Part shown: piece after piece, positions 25,013 to 32,401 of the stretch
Layout: every line of letters begins with the position of its first letter
How positions within the stretch are numbered: the first letter of the stretch is position 1
Source of the DNA: Geodermatophilus obscurus
GTDB taxonomy: Bacteria; Actinomycetota; Actinomycetes; Mycobacteriales; Geodermatophilaceae
Length of the DNA stretch: 64,000 nucleotides
Assembly (NCBI RefSeq): GCF_900143215.1
Contig: NZ_FRDM01000002.1
Span: 273,117 to 337,116 of the forward strand
Reading direction: 5' to 3'
The notes under the pieces: generated by a model
Told to the model about the DNA's origin: nothing
What the model saw: the letters and a program-made list of their open reading frames with translations, nothing else
Databases searched by the model: none
Translations under genes and position numbers: made by a program

Positions 25013-25155
25013 TCGGACGGGGGCCCGCCCCCGTTCGGACCGGCCCCGCCCGCCGCGGGTGCGCAGCCTCGGTCGCGCGCGCCGGAGCCCCCGAGCAGGA
25101 TCGTGCCGGGCGGTGTCCGGTGCCGCCGGGGTCGGGCGGAGGGGTGGGTGCGGGG

Positions 25156-25890
25156 ATGGCGATCAGCGAGGTGGACCTGCGGCGGCGGTGGGCGGAGGGC
25201 CGGCCGTGCCACGGCCTGTGGAGCCAGCTGCCCGGCGCGGTGACCGGCGAGGTGCTGGCCCGGACCGGAGCGGACTTCGTCGTCGTGGACCTGCAGCACG
25301 GCGCCGCGGCCGAGGCCGAGCTGCCGGGCGTCGCGGCGGCGATCACCGCGGCGGGCTCGGTGCCGCTCGTCCGGACCCGCAGCCCGGCCTTCGCCGACGT
25401 GGGGCGCCCGCTCGACCTGGGCGCCCGCGGCGTGATCGTGCCCAACGTGCGCGACGCCGACCACGCCCGGGAGGTCGTCGCCGCCTGCCGGTACGCCCCG
25501 GCCGGTGGGCGGTCGATCGGACGGCTCGCCGGCGGAGCCGACCAGCCCCTGGTGATCGTGATGGTGGAGGCCGCGACCGCACTCGACGACCTCGACGCCG
25601 TCCTCGCCGTCGAGGGACTGGACGGCGTGTACGTCGGGCCGGGCGACCTGTCCCTGTCGTTGCAGCTGACCGGGGACGAACGCCGGGAGGAGCTGCACGC
25701 CGTGCTGTCCTCGATCGTCGCCCGGGCCGGTGCCGCGGGCGTGCCCGTCGGGGTGCACGCCCGCAGCGGCGAGGAGGCCGCCGGCCACGCCGCCGGGGGC
25801 GCGACCATCGTCACGGTCGCCGTCGACGCCGCCGTCCTCGGCGAGGCCGCAACGCACCACCTCGGCGTCGCCCGCGGCCGGCCGGGCTGA
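25156..25890 (+). CDS. HpcH/HpaI family aldolase
   Basis: This 244-residue class II aldolase has the HpcH/HpaI barrel. GADFVVVDLQHGAA carries the catalytic histidine and VPLVRTRSPAFADV the arginine. VIVMVEAATALDDLDAVLAV holds the metal-ligand glutamate, and GLDGVYVGPGDLSLSL the metal-ligand aspartate. It should cleave or form pyruvate-derived 2-keto-4-hydroxy acids. The usual RG(F/G)G segment is seen only as a variant GGRSIGRLAGG. ATG at 25156 is preceded by a purine-rich GGAGGGG run. It lies between the TylF-type gene and serA on the same strand. Confidence 0.9.
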   Translation: MAISEVDLRRRWAEGRPCHGLWSQLPGAVTGEVLARTGADFVVVDLQHGAAAEAELPGVAAAITAAGSVPLVRTRSPAFADVGRPLDLGARGVIVPNVRDADHAREVVAACRYAPAGGRSIGRLAGGADQPLVIVMVEAATALDDLDAVLAVEGLDGVYVGPGDLSLSLQLTGDERREELHAVLSSIVARAGAAGVPVGVHARSGEEAAGHAAGGATIVTVAVDAAVLGEAATHHLGVARGRPG

Positions 25891-25988
25891 CCGTCGGCCA
25901 CCCCGGTCGCCGGCGCATCCCTCCCGCGCCGGGATACTGCACCCGACGCGGTCCACCGGCGGTCCCGCGGTGGAGGAGGTCCGGAGAC

Positions 25989-27197
25989 GTGCCCAGAGCC
26001 CTGCTGCTGGAGAACATCGACCCGGTGGCGGCCGACCTGCTCGGCTCGGCCGGCTACGCGGTCGAGTCGCTGCGGGGAGCGCTGGACGAGGCAGACCTGG
26101 CCGCCGCGCTCGACGGCGTCGATCTGCTGGGCATCCGGTCGAAGACGCAGGTCACCGCGGAGGTCCTGCGCCGCCGCCCCGGCCTCGCGGCGGTGGGGGC
26201 CTTCTGCATCGGCACCAACCAGATCGACCTCGCCGCGGCCGCCGGGGCGGGGGTGGCGGTGTTCAACGCGCCGTACTCCAACACCCGCAGCGTGGTGGAG
26301 ATGGCGATCGCGGAGATCATCATCCTGGCCCGGCGGCTGGTCGACCGGGACCGCGCGCTGCACGCCGGCACCTGGGACAAGTCCGCCGCCGGCAGCCACG
26401 AGATCCGGGGGCGGACCCTGGGCATCGTCGGCTACGGCAACATCGGCAGCCAGCTCTCGGTGCTCGCCGAGGCGCTCGGCATGCGGGTGCTGTTCCACGA
26501 CCTGGAGGACAAGCTCGCACTCGGCAACGCGCAGGCCTGCGGCAGCCTCGAGGAGCTGCTCGAGCGGTCGGAGACCGTGACGCTGCACGTCGACGGGCGG
26601 GCCGGCAACGCGGGGCTGTTCGGCGCCGAGCAGTTCTCCCGCATGCCCCGGCGCAGCCTGTTCCTCAACCTCTCCCGCGGGTTCGTCGTCGACCACGAGG
26701 CACTGCGCGACCACGTCCTCAGCGGCCACATCGCCGGAGCCGCGGTCGACGTGTTCCCGCAGGAGCCGCGGGAGCAGGGCGACCCGTTCAGCTCCGTGCT
26801 GCGCGGACTGCCCAACGTCATCCTCACGCCGCACGTCGGCGGGTCGACCCAGGAGGCCCAGCACGACATCGGGCGGTTCGTCGCCGGCAAGCTCGTCGAC
26901 TACACCGGCTCCGGGACGACGACGCTGAGCGTCAACCTGCCCACCGCGGTCCTGCACGGGTCGTCGGCGGCCCGCTTCGCGCTGCTGCACCGCAACGTGC
27001 CCGGCGTCCTCGCCCGCGCCGACGCGCTGGTCGGCGAGCACGGCCTCAACGTGGACGGTCAGGTGCTGGCCACCCGCGGGGAGCTGGGGTACGCGGTCAC
27101 CGACGTCGGCGCCGCGCTGCCCCCCGAGCTGCTGGCCGCGCTCGCGGCGCTCCCGGAGACCGTCCGCCTGACGACCTTCGGGCACCGCGCCGGCTGA
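25989..27197 (+). CDS. D-3-phosphoglycerate dehydrogenase-like (SerA) with ACT domain
   Basis: This 402-residue D-2-hydroxyacid dehydrogenase has the E. coli SerA length and layout. The NAD site is LGIVGYGNIGSQLS, and the catalytic residues are an arginine in NLSRGFVVDHEAL, a glutamate in FPQEPREQGD, and a histidine in ILTPHVGGSTQEAQ. FCIGTNQIDL and PYSNTRSVVEMAIAE are also typical. The C-terminal ~70 residues (HRNVPGVLARADALVGEHGL) form an ACT regulatory domain. It should oxidise 3-phosphoglycerate for serine synthesis, with serine feedback. A GTG start follows GGAGGAGG at about 11 bases. The substrate could differ, since serA-like genes are often duplicated. Confidence 0.88.
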   Translation: MPRALLLENIDPVAADLLGSAGYAVESLRGALDEADLAAALDGVDLLGIRSKTQVTAEVLRRRPGLAAVGAFCIGTNQIDLAAAAGAGVAVFNAPYSNTRSVVEMAIAEIIILARRLVDRDRALHAGTWDKSAAGSHEIRGRTLGIVGYGNIGSQLSVLAEALGMRVLFHDLEDKLALGNAQACGSLEELLERSETVTLHVDGRAGNAGLFGAEQFSRMPRRSLFLNLSRGFVVDHEALRDHVLSGHIAGAAVDVFPQEPREQGDPFSSVLRGLPNVILTPHVGGSTQEAQHDIGRFVAGKLVDYTGSGTTTLSVNLPTAVLHGSSAARFALLHRNVPGVLARADALVGEHGLNVDGQVLATRGELGYAVTDVGAALPPELLAALAALPETVRLTTFGHRAG

Positions 27198-27262
27198 CGC
27201 ACGGCCAGGGGTCCGCCCCGCACCCGCGCACGCGGTCCCGGGTCCGCCGAGGCGCCCGCCGG

Positions 27263-27622
27263 TCAGCCCGGGAGGGTGTCCGCGGACTCCGCGAACTCCC
27301 GGTAGGCCGCGAACGCGCGTGGGCCGTACACGGTGCCCGGTCCGCCGTTCATGGCGATGGTGACGCCGAGCGCTTCGGCGACCTCCTCCTCGGTCGCGCC
27401 GGTGCGGACGGCGCCACGGGCGTGCGACGCGATGCACCCGTCGCACTCCTTGCTGACCGCGATGGCGAGCGCGATCAGCTCCTTGGTCTTCGCGTCCAGG
27501 GCGCCCGCGGCGTAGGCGGCGGCGTGCATCTGGCGGTAGCCGTCGTAGACCTCGGGGATGGCGCGACGCAGCGCGCGCGACGGTTCGCGCAGCTCGTCCT
27601 GGACGGCGTGGCCGTGGCTCAT
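27263..27622 (-). CDS. AhpD-like carboxymuconolactone decarboxylase family protein
   Basis: This 119-residue all-helical protein has the AhpD-type motif ECDGCIASH (C-x2-C-x3-H) after KTKELIALAIAVSKE. Such proteins trimerise and often act as alkylhydroperoxidase-type disulfide reductases. The true decarboxylases lack the paired cysteines, so a redox role is more likely. The C-terminus AMNGGPGTVYGPRAF is shared with the remnant at 15509-15604. ATG at 27622 is chosen because upstream residues are unlike the family. It converges on serA. Confidence 0.9.
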   Translation of the reverse strand: MSHGHAVQDELREPSRALRRAIPEVYDGYRQMHAAAYAAGALDAKTKELIALAIAVSKECDGCIASHARGAVRTGATEEEVAEALGVTIAMNGGPGTVYGPRAFAAYREFAESADTLPG

Positions 27623-27672
27623 GACGCGATCGTGCCAGCCGCCGTCCCGCCGGGCTCGGTGCTCCGGGTGCC

Positions 27673-27846
27673 TCAGGCGTCGCGGTCGGCCTCGGCGGCG
27701 AGGACGGCCTCGTCCCGGCTGGCGAACGGCCCGCCGGTGCGGCCGTCGGCCCGGCACGTCCAGCGGTAGCCCTCGGGGGTCTGCTCGACGAGGTAGCCCT
27801 CCGGGTCGGACGGCCCGTGGCCCGGGCGTTCCCATGCGTCGGTCAT
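27673..27846 (-). CDS. Small conserved-looking protein, 57 residues
   Basis: The protein reads MTDAWERPGHGPSDPEGYLV, then EQTPEGYRWTCRADGRTG and a DEAVLAAEADRDA helix. It is acidic and hydrophilic with one cysteine. No family is recognised. Its ATG overlaps the stop of the GDPD gene (ATGA), so it is translationally coupled as the second gene of a two-gene unit. Confidence 0.7.
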   Translation of the reverse strand: MTDAWERPGHGPSDPEGYLVEQTPEGYRWTCRADGRTGGPFASRDEAVLAAEADRDA

Positions 27847-29132
27847 GTGAGCACCACGTCCTTGAAGCGCACCCCGGCGAACGCGCCGCCGAGGTGGACG
27901 ACGGGCACGGGGCGGGAGCCGGCGTCCGTCACGGTCACGGTCTCGTCGACGTCGCCGGCTCGGGTGAAGCGGAGGCCGGACCCGGTGACGGTGATCCGCA
28001 GCGGCACGTAGGCACCCATCGTCAGCGCCGTCGCCCCCGCCGAGGACGCCAGCGGAGTGGCGATCCCTTCGACGACCCGGTGGATGTGCAGGCTGCCGTC
28101 CCCGCGCAGGAGGAAGAGGTAGCCGTCGACGCCGGCCGACGCACCGGACGACGGCCGGTACGGGTGGTCGTCGGTGCTCAGCAGGACCCATCCGCAGCTC
28201 GCGCGGCTGTCGGCGCAGGTCTCGTCCACGCGGAGGGCCAGGCGCAGGGTGAACGCGACCGGATCCGGCGGTGCCAGGAAACCCATGAGCGTGGAGGTGG
28301 CGGTGCCGGAGACGTCGAAGCCCCAGGAACCGTCGTCCGCGTGGAACCGGCCGCGGCCGGTGTCCGCCAGCATCCCGGGCAGCCAGACCTGGCGGGCGAA
28401 CAGGTCCGAGGTGCGCCGCGCCGCGTCCCCCGCGATGTAGACGGGATCGTCGGAGAAGAGCGCGTCCACGCCGTCGGCGACGAGGACGTCCCGCAGGTGC
28501 CGGCGGTTCACCGTGTGGCAGGCCACCTCGATCCCCACGGCATGCGCTCGTGCGCACACCGTCGGGGTCACGGAGCCCACCTCCGGACCGATCCAGCCGA
28601 TGCCCTCGGCGGCGGCCCGCTCGACGTCGGTGCTCCCGAGCCAGATGACGCCCCACCCCCGCGAGCGCGCCAGCCGGCAGTCGGCGAGCGCGTAGGACTG
28701 GAGCAGGACGGACGCCGGGCTGATCCCGCGTCGATCGAGCGCGTCGATCATCGGCTCCATCGCGTCGCTGCTCTTGGCCTCGGCGCACAGCAGGACGCGG
28801 TTGCCGAACTCGGTGAGCACCTCCTCGAACAGCGGCGGGCGCAGCCCGTCGGGCCAGCCTCCGCCGAGGGTGACCGAGGCGTCGATGTCGAGCTGTTTCC
28901 AGGACACCGACGTGTGATCGGCGACGTTGCCGCTGGAGGTGGTCATGCGGTCCACGGTGCCGTCGTGCATGACGCCGAGGCCGCCGTCGGCGAGCGTGGA
29001 GACGTCCTGCTCGAGAACCGGCAGGCCCTGACCCACCGCCACCCGGTAGCCCTCCATCGTGTGCTCGGGCACCTGCATGGCCCCGCCGCGGTGGGCGATG
29101 ACGAACGGCCGGCTCAGGTCGGCGAAGTCCAC
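27843..29132 (-). CDS. Glycerophosphodiester phosphodiesterase with C-terminal beta-rich domain
   Basis: This 429-residue protein starts with a GDPD barrel (about 1-235): FVIAHRGGAMQVPEHTMEGY, LEQDVSTLADGGLGVMHDG and LLCAEAKSSD hold the active-site histidines and the metal-binding acids. The loop that is usually E-x-D is E-Q-D here. After residue ~245 a beta-rich domain of about 180 residues follows (FHADDGSWGFDVSGTATSTL onward) that looks like a jelly-roll or lectin-type fold. No signal peptide is visible. It should hydrolyse glycerophosphodiesters to glycerol-3-phosphate and an alcohol. The GTG start is at 29132. The 57-residue gene overlaps its end. Confidence 0.87.
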   Translation of the reverse strand: MDFADLSRPFVIAHRGGAMQVPEHTMEGYRVAVGQGLPVLEQDVSTLADGGLGVMHDGTVDRMTTSSGNVADHTSVSWKQLDIDASVTLGGGWPDGLRPPLFEEVLTEFGNRVLLCAEAKSSDAMEPMIDALDRRGISPASVLLQSYALADCRLARSRGWGVIWLGSTDVERAAAEGIGWIGPEVGSVTPTVCARAHAVGIEVACHTVNRRHLRDVLVADGVDALFSDDPVYIAGDAARRTSDLFARQVWLPGMLADTGRGRFHADDGSWGFDVSGTATSTLMGFLAPPDPVAFTLRLALRVDETCADSRASCGWVLLSTDDHPYRPSSGASAGVDGYLFLLRGDGSLHIHRVVEGIATPLASSAGATALTMGAYVPLRITVTGSGLRFTRAGDVDETVTVTDAGSRPVPVVHLGGAFAGVRFKDVVLT

Positions 29133-29202
29133 GGGGTGATCCTGGGGCCCCGACGTCGCGACCGGGGCCCGAGCGGCCGCCCCGGTCCGGACTCGTCCGG
29201 AG

Positions 29203-29560
29203 TCAGCCGCGCGGCAGGTCCCCCGGCGCCCGGGCGTCGTACTGCGCGGCGGAGTCGACCGGCTCGCCGTCGAGCAGCAGCGCGGGGCTGCCCTGCGGGT
29301 CCTGCTCCTGGAACGCCCGATCGGCCTCGACCGCCCAGGCCTCGTACCGCCCTCCCCGGCGCCCGTCACGTGGGCCGGGTCGTCGAGGTCCACGCGCCGC
29401 CCCGGACCGAGCAGGTCCTCGGCGGCGAAGCCGCCGCTGTGCTCGGGGGTCGGGCAGCGAACAGCTCGCGGCGCAGGTGATCGGACCGGCCGGCTTCCGC
29501 GGCCAGGACCAGCGCAACGCCGGCGCGCACCGACTCCGGGCCCGGGAAGCACCGCATCCG
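29203..29560 (-). pseudogene. Frameshifted remnant of a DsbA-family thiol oxidoreductase
   Basis: Three reading frames together give the C-terminal part of a DsbA-like protein. VRAGVALVLAAEAGRSDHLR with ELFAA comes first, then EHSGGFAAEDLLGPGRRVDL in a second frame, and RYEAWAVEADRAFQEQDPQG with SPALLLDGEPVD in a third, ending at 29203. The last piece is the cis-proline region of the family (G-S-P/T-P-x-L-x-V-D-G). At least two frameshifts break it and the CxxC-bearing N-terminus is missing. It is not functional as read. Confidence 0.65.
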
Positions 29561-29635
29561 GTCCTCGGTCGCGACCGCGCCGGCGACGGGCCTCCGCCCT
29601 CGTCAGGACTCCGGGTCCTGCGACGTGGAGGGTCG

Positions 29636-30490
29636 TCATTTGGTACCGACGCCGATGTTCAGGGACGCGGTCAGCACGGCGGGGCTCTCGGTGCCTGGAC
29701 GTCCAGGCAGCATGCCGTCGAGGACCCGTCGCATGGTGGCCTGCTGATCGGCCGTGAGGTCGCCGACGATCGCCCCGGCGATCGGGTTGCTGCTCAGCAT
29801 CCACTCCCACAACCCTCGTCCCGAACGGATCTCGATCCGCTCCTGATGGGTGGTGTCCACCGTGACGGCTCTCAGACCGGCGTCGGTCATGCGCCGGCGC
29901 AGGACGTCCGGATCCGCCACCTGGAACTCCAGCGGCGGGGGATCGTCCGGCAGCCCCGTGAAGTCGGGCGCCACAGCACGCAGCGCCGCGATGAAGAACT
30001 GCAGGGCCTCGAACTCGGCCGGTGGGCCGTACGCGATCACCAGGACCCGTCCTCTCGGTCGGGTCACCCGGACCATCTCGCGCAGCGCCACCGGCTGGTC
30101 CGGGACGAGCATGACGCCGAACTGCGATCCCGTGACGTCGAAGGTGTCGTCCTCGATGTCGAGAGCGTGGGCGTCCATCACGCGCGCCTCGGCGTCGCGG
30201 AGCCCTTCCTCCCGGACGCGTGCCGTGAACCGCTCGATCATCGCCGGGGACCAGTCGGTGGCCAGGACCCTGGCGCCGAGGCGGGCGGCGGGCAGGCTCA
30301 GGCCGCCCGGTCCGGCCGCGACGTCCAGGAACCGGTCACCCGCCTCCAGGCCCGCGAGGACGAGACCCGCGTGCGCGACCGGGGCCTCGCCCGGCGCGAC
30401 GAACTGGTCGTATCCCGCCGCGATCGCGTCCCAGGCCTCCGGTGGGTCCACCTCGTGGTGAGTCGCTCTCGTCCCTGTGTCCGTTCCCAT
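29636..30490 (-). CDS. Class I SAM-dependent methyltransferase
   Basis: This 284-residue cytosolic methyltransferase shows motif I FLDVAAGPGGLSLPAARLGA near residue 55, motif II VLATDWSPAMIERF, and VRVTRPRGRVLVIAYGPPA as motif IV/VI. AWDAIAAGYDQFVAPGE is the usual lead helix of UbiE/Methyltransf_11-type enzymes. The substrate is not evident. The ATG start follows GGGAGG by eight bases. It lies 99 bases downstream of the LuxR/TPR regulator on the same strand, so that regulator may control it. Confidence 0.88.
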   Translation of the reverse strand: MGTDTGTRATHHEVDPPEAWDAIAAGYDQFVAPGEAPVAHAGLVLAGLEAGDRFLDVAAGPGGLSLPAARLGARVLATDWSPAMIERFTARVREEGLRDAEARVMDAHALDIEDDTFDVTGSQFGVMLVPDQPVALREMVRVTRPRGRVLVIAYGPPAEFEALQFFIAALRAVAPDFTGLPDDPPPLEFQVADPDVLRRRMTDAGLRAVTVDTTHQERIEIRSGRGLWEWMLSSNPIAGAIVGDLTADQQATMRRVLDGMLPGRPGTESPAVLTASLNIGVGTK

Positions 30491-30589
30491 GGTCCGGTCC
30501 TCCCTGTCGGGCCGGCCGGCGCCGTGGTGACGTGGGTGCCGGCTGGGAACGACGGTAGGAAGCCGGGCACGGCCGCCGCATCGGACGGA

Positions 30590-32269
30590 TCATGGAGATC
30601 GCGGGGAACGCCGGGTCGGTGGTTCTGCGGAGGGCACCTGGACGAGGTCGTGCGTGTAGGCGTAGGCCGTGGCCGCCGACCGGGACGCCAGCCCCAGCTT
30701 CGTGAAGACGTTGCTCACGTGGGTGGCGACGGTCTTCTCGCTGATCGAGAGCTCGGAGGCGATCGCCCGGTTGGTACGGCCCGTCGCCACCAGCGTCAGC
30801 ACCTCCACCTCACGGGGGGTGAGCCCACCCTCGCCCCGGTGCGACGTGCCCGGCGACAGCGCCTCGACCGAGGTCAGGTCCGGCTCCGCGGCGAGCTCCC
30901 GGAAGACCGAACGTGCCGCGTTCCACTCCATGCGTGCGCCGTCCGCGTCTCCCAGCGTCCGGCAGGCCAGCCCGATCAGCACTCGCGTCCGCGCCGCCTC
31001 GTACGGCGCCTCCAGCTCGCACCAGTCCGCGAGCGCGCGACGCAGCGTGGTGAGGGCGGCGCCCGTGTCTCCCTCCGCCAGGAGCACCGCGCCGGTGGCG
31101 TGCAGCGCCGTTGCGCGCAGCAAGGGCGTGCTCCACCCACACGCGAGCGTCGACAGCTCGTCGACCGCGGCGCGGGCGGCGGCGATGTCGCCACAGGCGA
31201 GCAGGGCCTCGACGTAGGGGCCCAGCAGCGTGGACCGCGTTCCCCACTGTCCGCCCTCGTCCAGGACGCGGCGCATGGCGGCGACGGCCTCGTCGACACG
31301 GCCCTGCCGCAGGCGGAGCTGCGCCAGGCCGGGCTCCGGCCGGCGTCCCCATCGATGGGCGCGCCGGTACGCATCCTCCGCCGCCGGGAACTCCCCCCGG
31401 AGCCGGTGGAGCTCGGCCCGCACGTAGTACGCGGCACCCAGGACCGGCTGACCGCCGGGCCGGGCGAGGCGGTCGCACGCGCGCCGCACCTCGACCCCGG
31501 CGTCCGACCACGCCCCCCGGAGCAGCATGAGCTCGGCACGGTGCACCAGGCACTGACCGCGGTAGAGCACCAGCTGCGGCTGGCGCTCGCACCAGCGGCT
31601 CAGCGCCGCGGTCCACTCCTGGGCCCGGCGCACGTCGCAGACCTCCTGGCACCCCTCGATCACCGTGCAGTACAGGTCGCCGACCACGGTGGGTGACACC
31701 TCCTGCGCCGTGACCGCGACCATGGCGTCGTCCATCAACGCCATCCCCTCTGCGACGTCCCCGAGGTGGACCAGGCAGCGGCCCCGCCCGGCCCGGGCCA
31801 GTGCTCCCAGCTGGGGGTCGTGGAAGCGGTCGCCGACCGCGGCAGCCCGGGCGAATCCCGTACTGCCACCCACCGGGTCGCCCTCGAACGTCCGGCGCAG
31901 GGCGGCGGCGTAGCAGAGGTAGCCCTGCTCGACACAGTCCGGTCCGGTCTCGTCGAGCAGCCGCTGCGCCCGGTGGATCCACCCGCCGGCGCGGGCCAGC
32001 TGGCCCCTGTTCACCAGGACGAAGGCCACCCAGAACGCGCAACGGGCGGCGCGGGCGACGTCGCCGAGCCGCATCCACACGTGGTGGGCACGCCCCCAGA
32101 CGTCGACGCTCTCCTCGTCCCTGCCGATCAGGAACGCAGCGACCGCCAGCCGCTCCAGGTCGTCGAGCTCGAGCTGTGTGTCGCGATCCGCGGCAGACAG
32201 CCGCGACCACGCGTCTGCCCAGGCTCGCCGTTCGAAGGACTCACGGCCCCGGTCGACCGCACCAGCCAT
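30590..32269 (-). CDS. TPR-type regulator with C-terminal LuxR helix-turn-helix
   Basis: This 559-residue regulator lacks an ATPase domain. Residues ~10-470 are helical repeats of TPR type, and residues ~490-545 form a LuxR HTH (GGLTPREVEVLTLVATGRTN, then RAIASELSISEKTVATHVSN). The repeat part is clearly related to the neighbour at 32402-34471: YRGQCLVHRAELMLLRGAW here matches LHGRCRVHRAEILRLRGAC there. ATG at 32269 is chosen; the frame upstream is proline-rich. It lies 132 bases downstream of its paralogue and upstream of a methyltransferase gene. Confidence 0.9.
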   Translation of the reverse strand: MAGAVDRGRESFERRAWADAWSRLSAADRDTQLELDDLERLAVAAFLIGRDEESVDVWGRAHHVWMRLGDVARAARCAFWVAFVLVNRGQLARAGGWIHRAQRLLDETGPDCVEQGYLCYAAALRRTFEGDPVGGSTGFARAAAVGDRFHDPQLGALARAGRGRCLVHLGDVAEGMALMDDAMVAVTAQEVSPTVVGDLYCTVIEGCQEVCDVRRAQEWTAALSRWCERQPQLVLYRGQCLVHRAELMLLRGAWSDAGVEVRRACDRLARPGGQPVLGAAYYVRAELHRLRGEFPAAEDAYRRAHRWGRRPEPGLAQLRLRQGRVDEAVAAMRRVLDEGGQWGTRSTLLGPYVEALLACGDIAAARAAVDELSTLACGWSTPLLRATALHATGAVLLAEGDTGAALTTLRRALADWCELEAPYEAARTRVLIGLACRTLGDADGARMEWNAARSVFRELAAEPDLTSVEALSPGTSHRGEGGLTPREVEVLTLVATGRTNRAIASELSISEKTVATHVSNVFTKLGLASRSAATAYAYTHDLVQVPSAEPPTRRSPRSP

Positions 32270-32401
32270 GGGCACAGTGTCGACCCGTCCCGGTGTCTCC
32301 GGTTCCCTCGCCGGTGCGGGTCCCGAGGCGAGGGGACTGGTGCCGGGGAGACGCGGCACCGGTCGGATCGCGCTCGAGGGGCGACGCGGCTCCCGGCCGG
32401 A

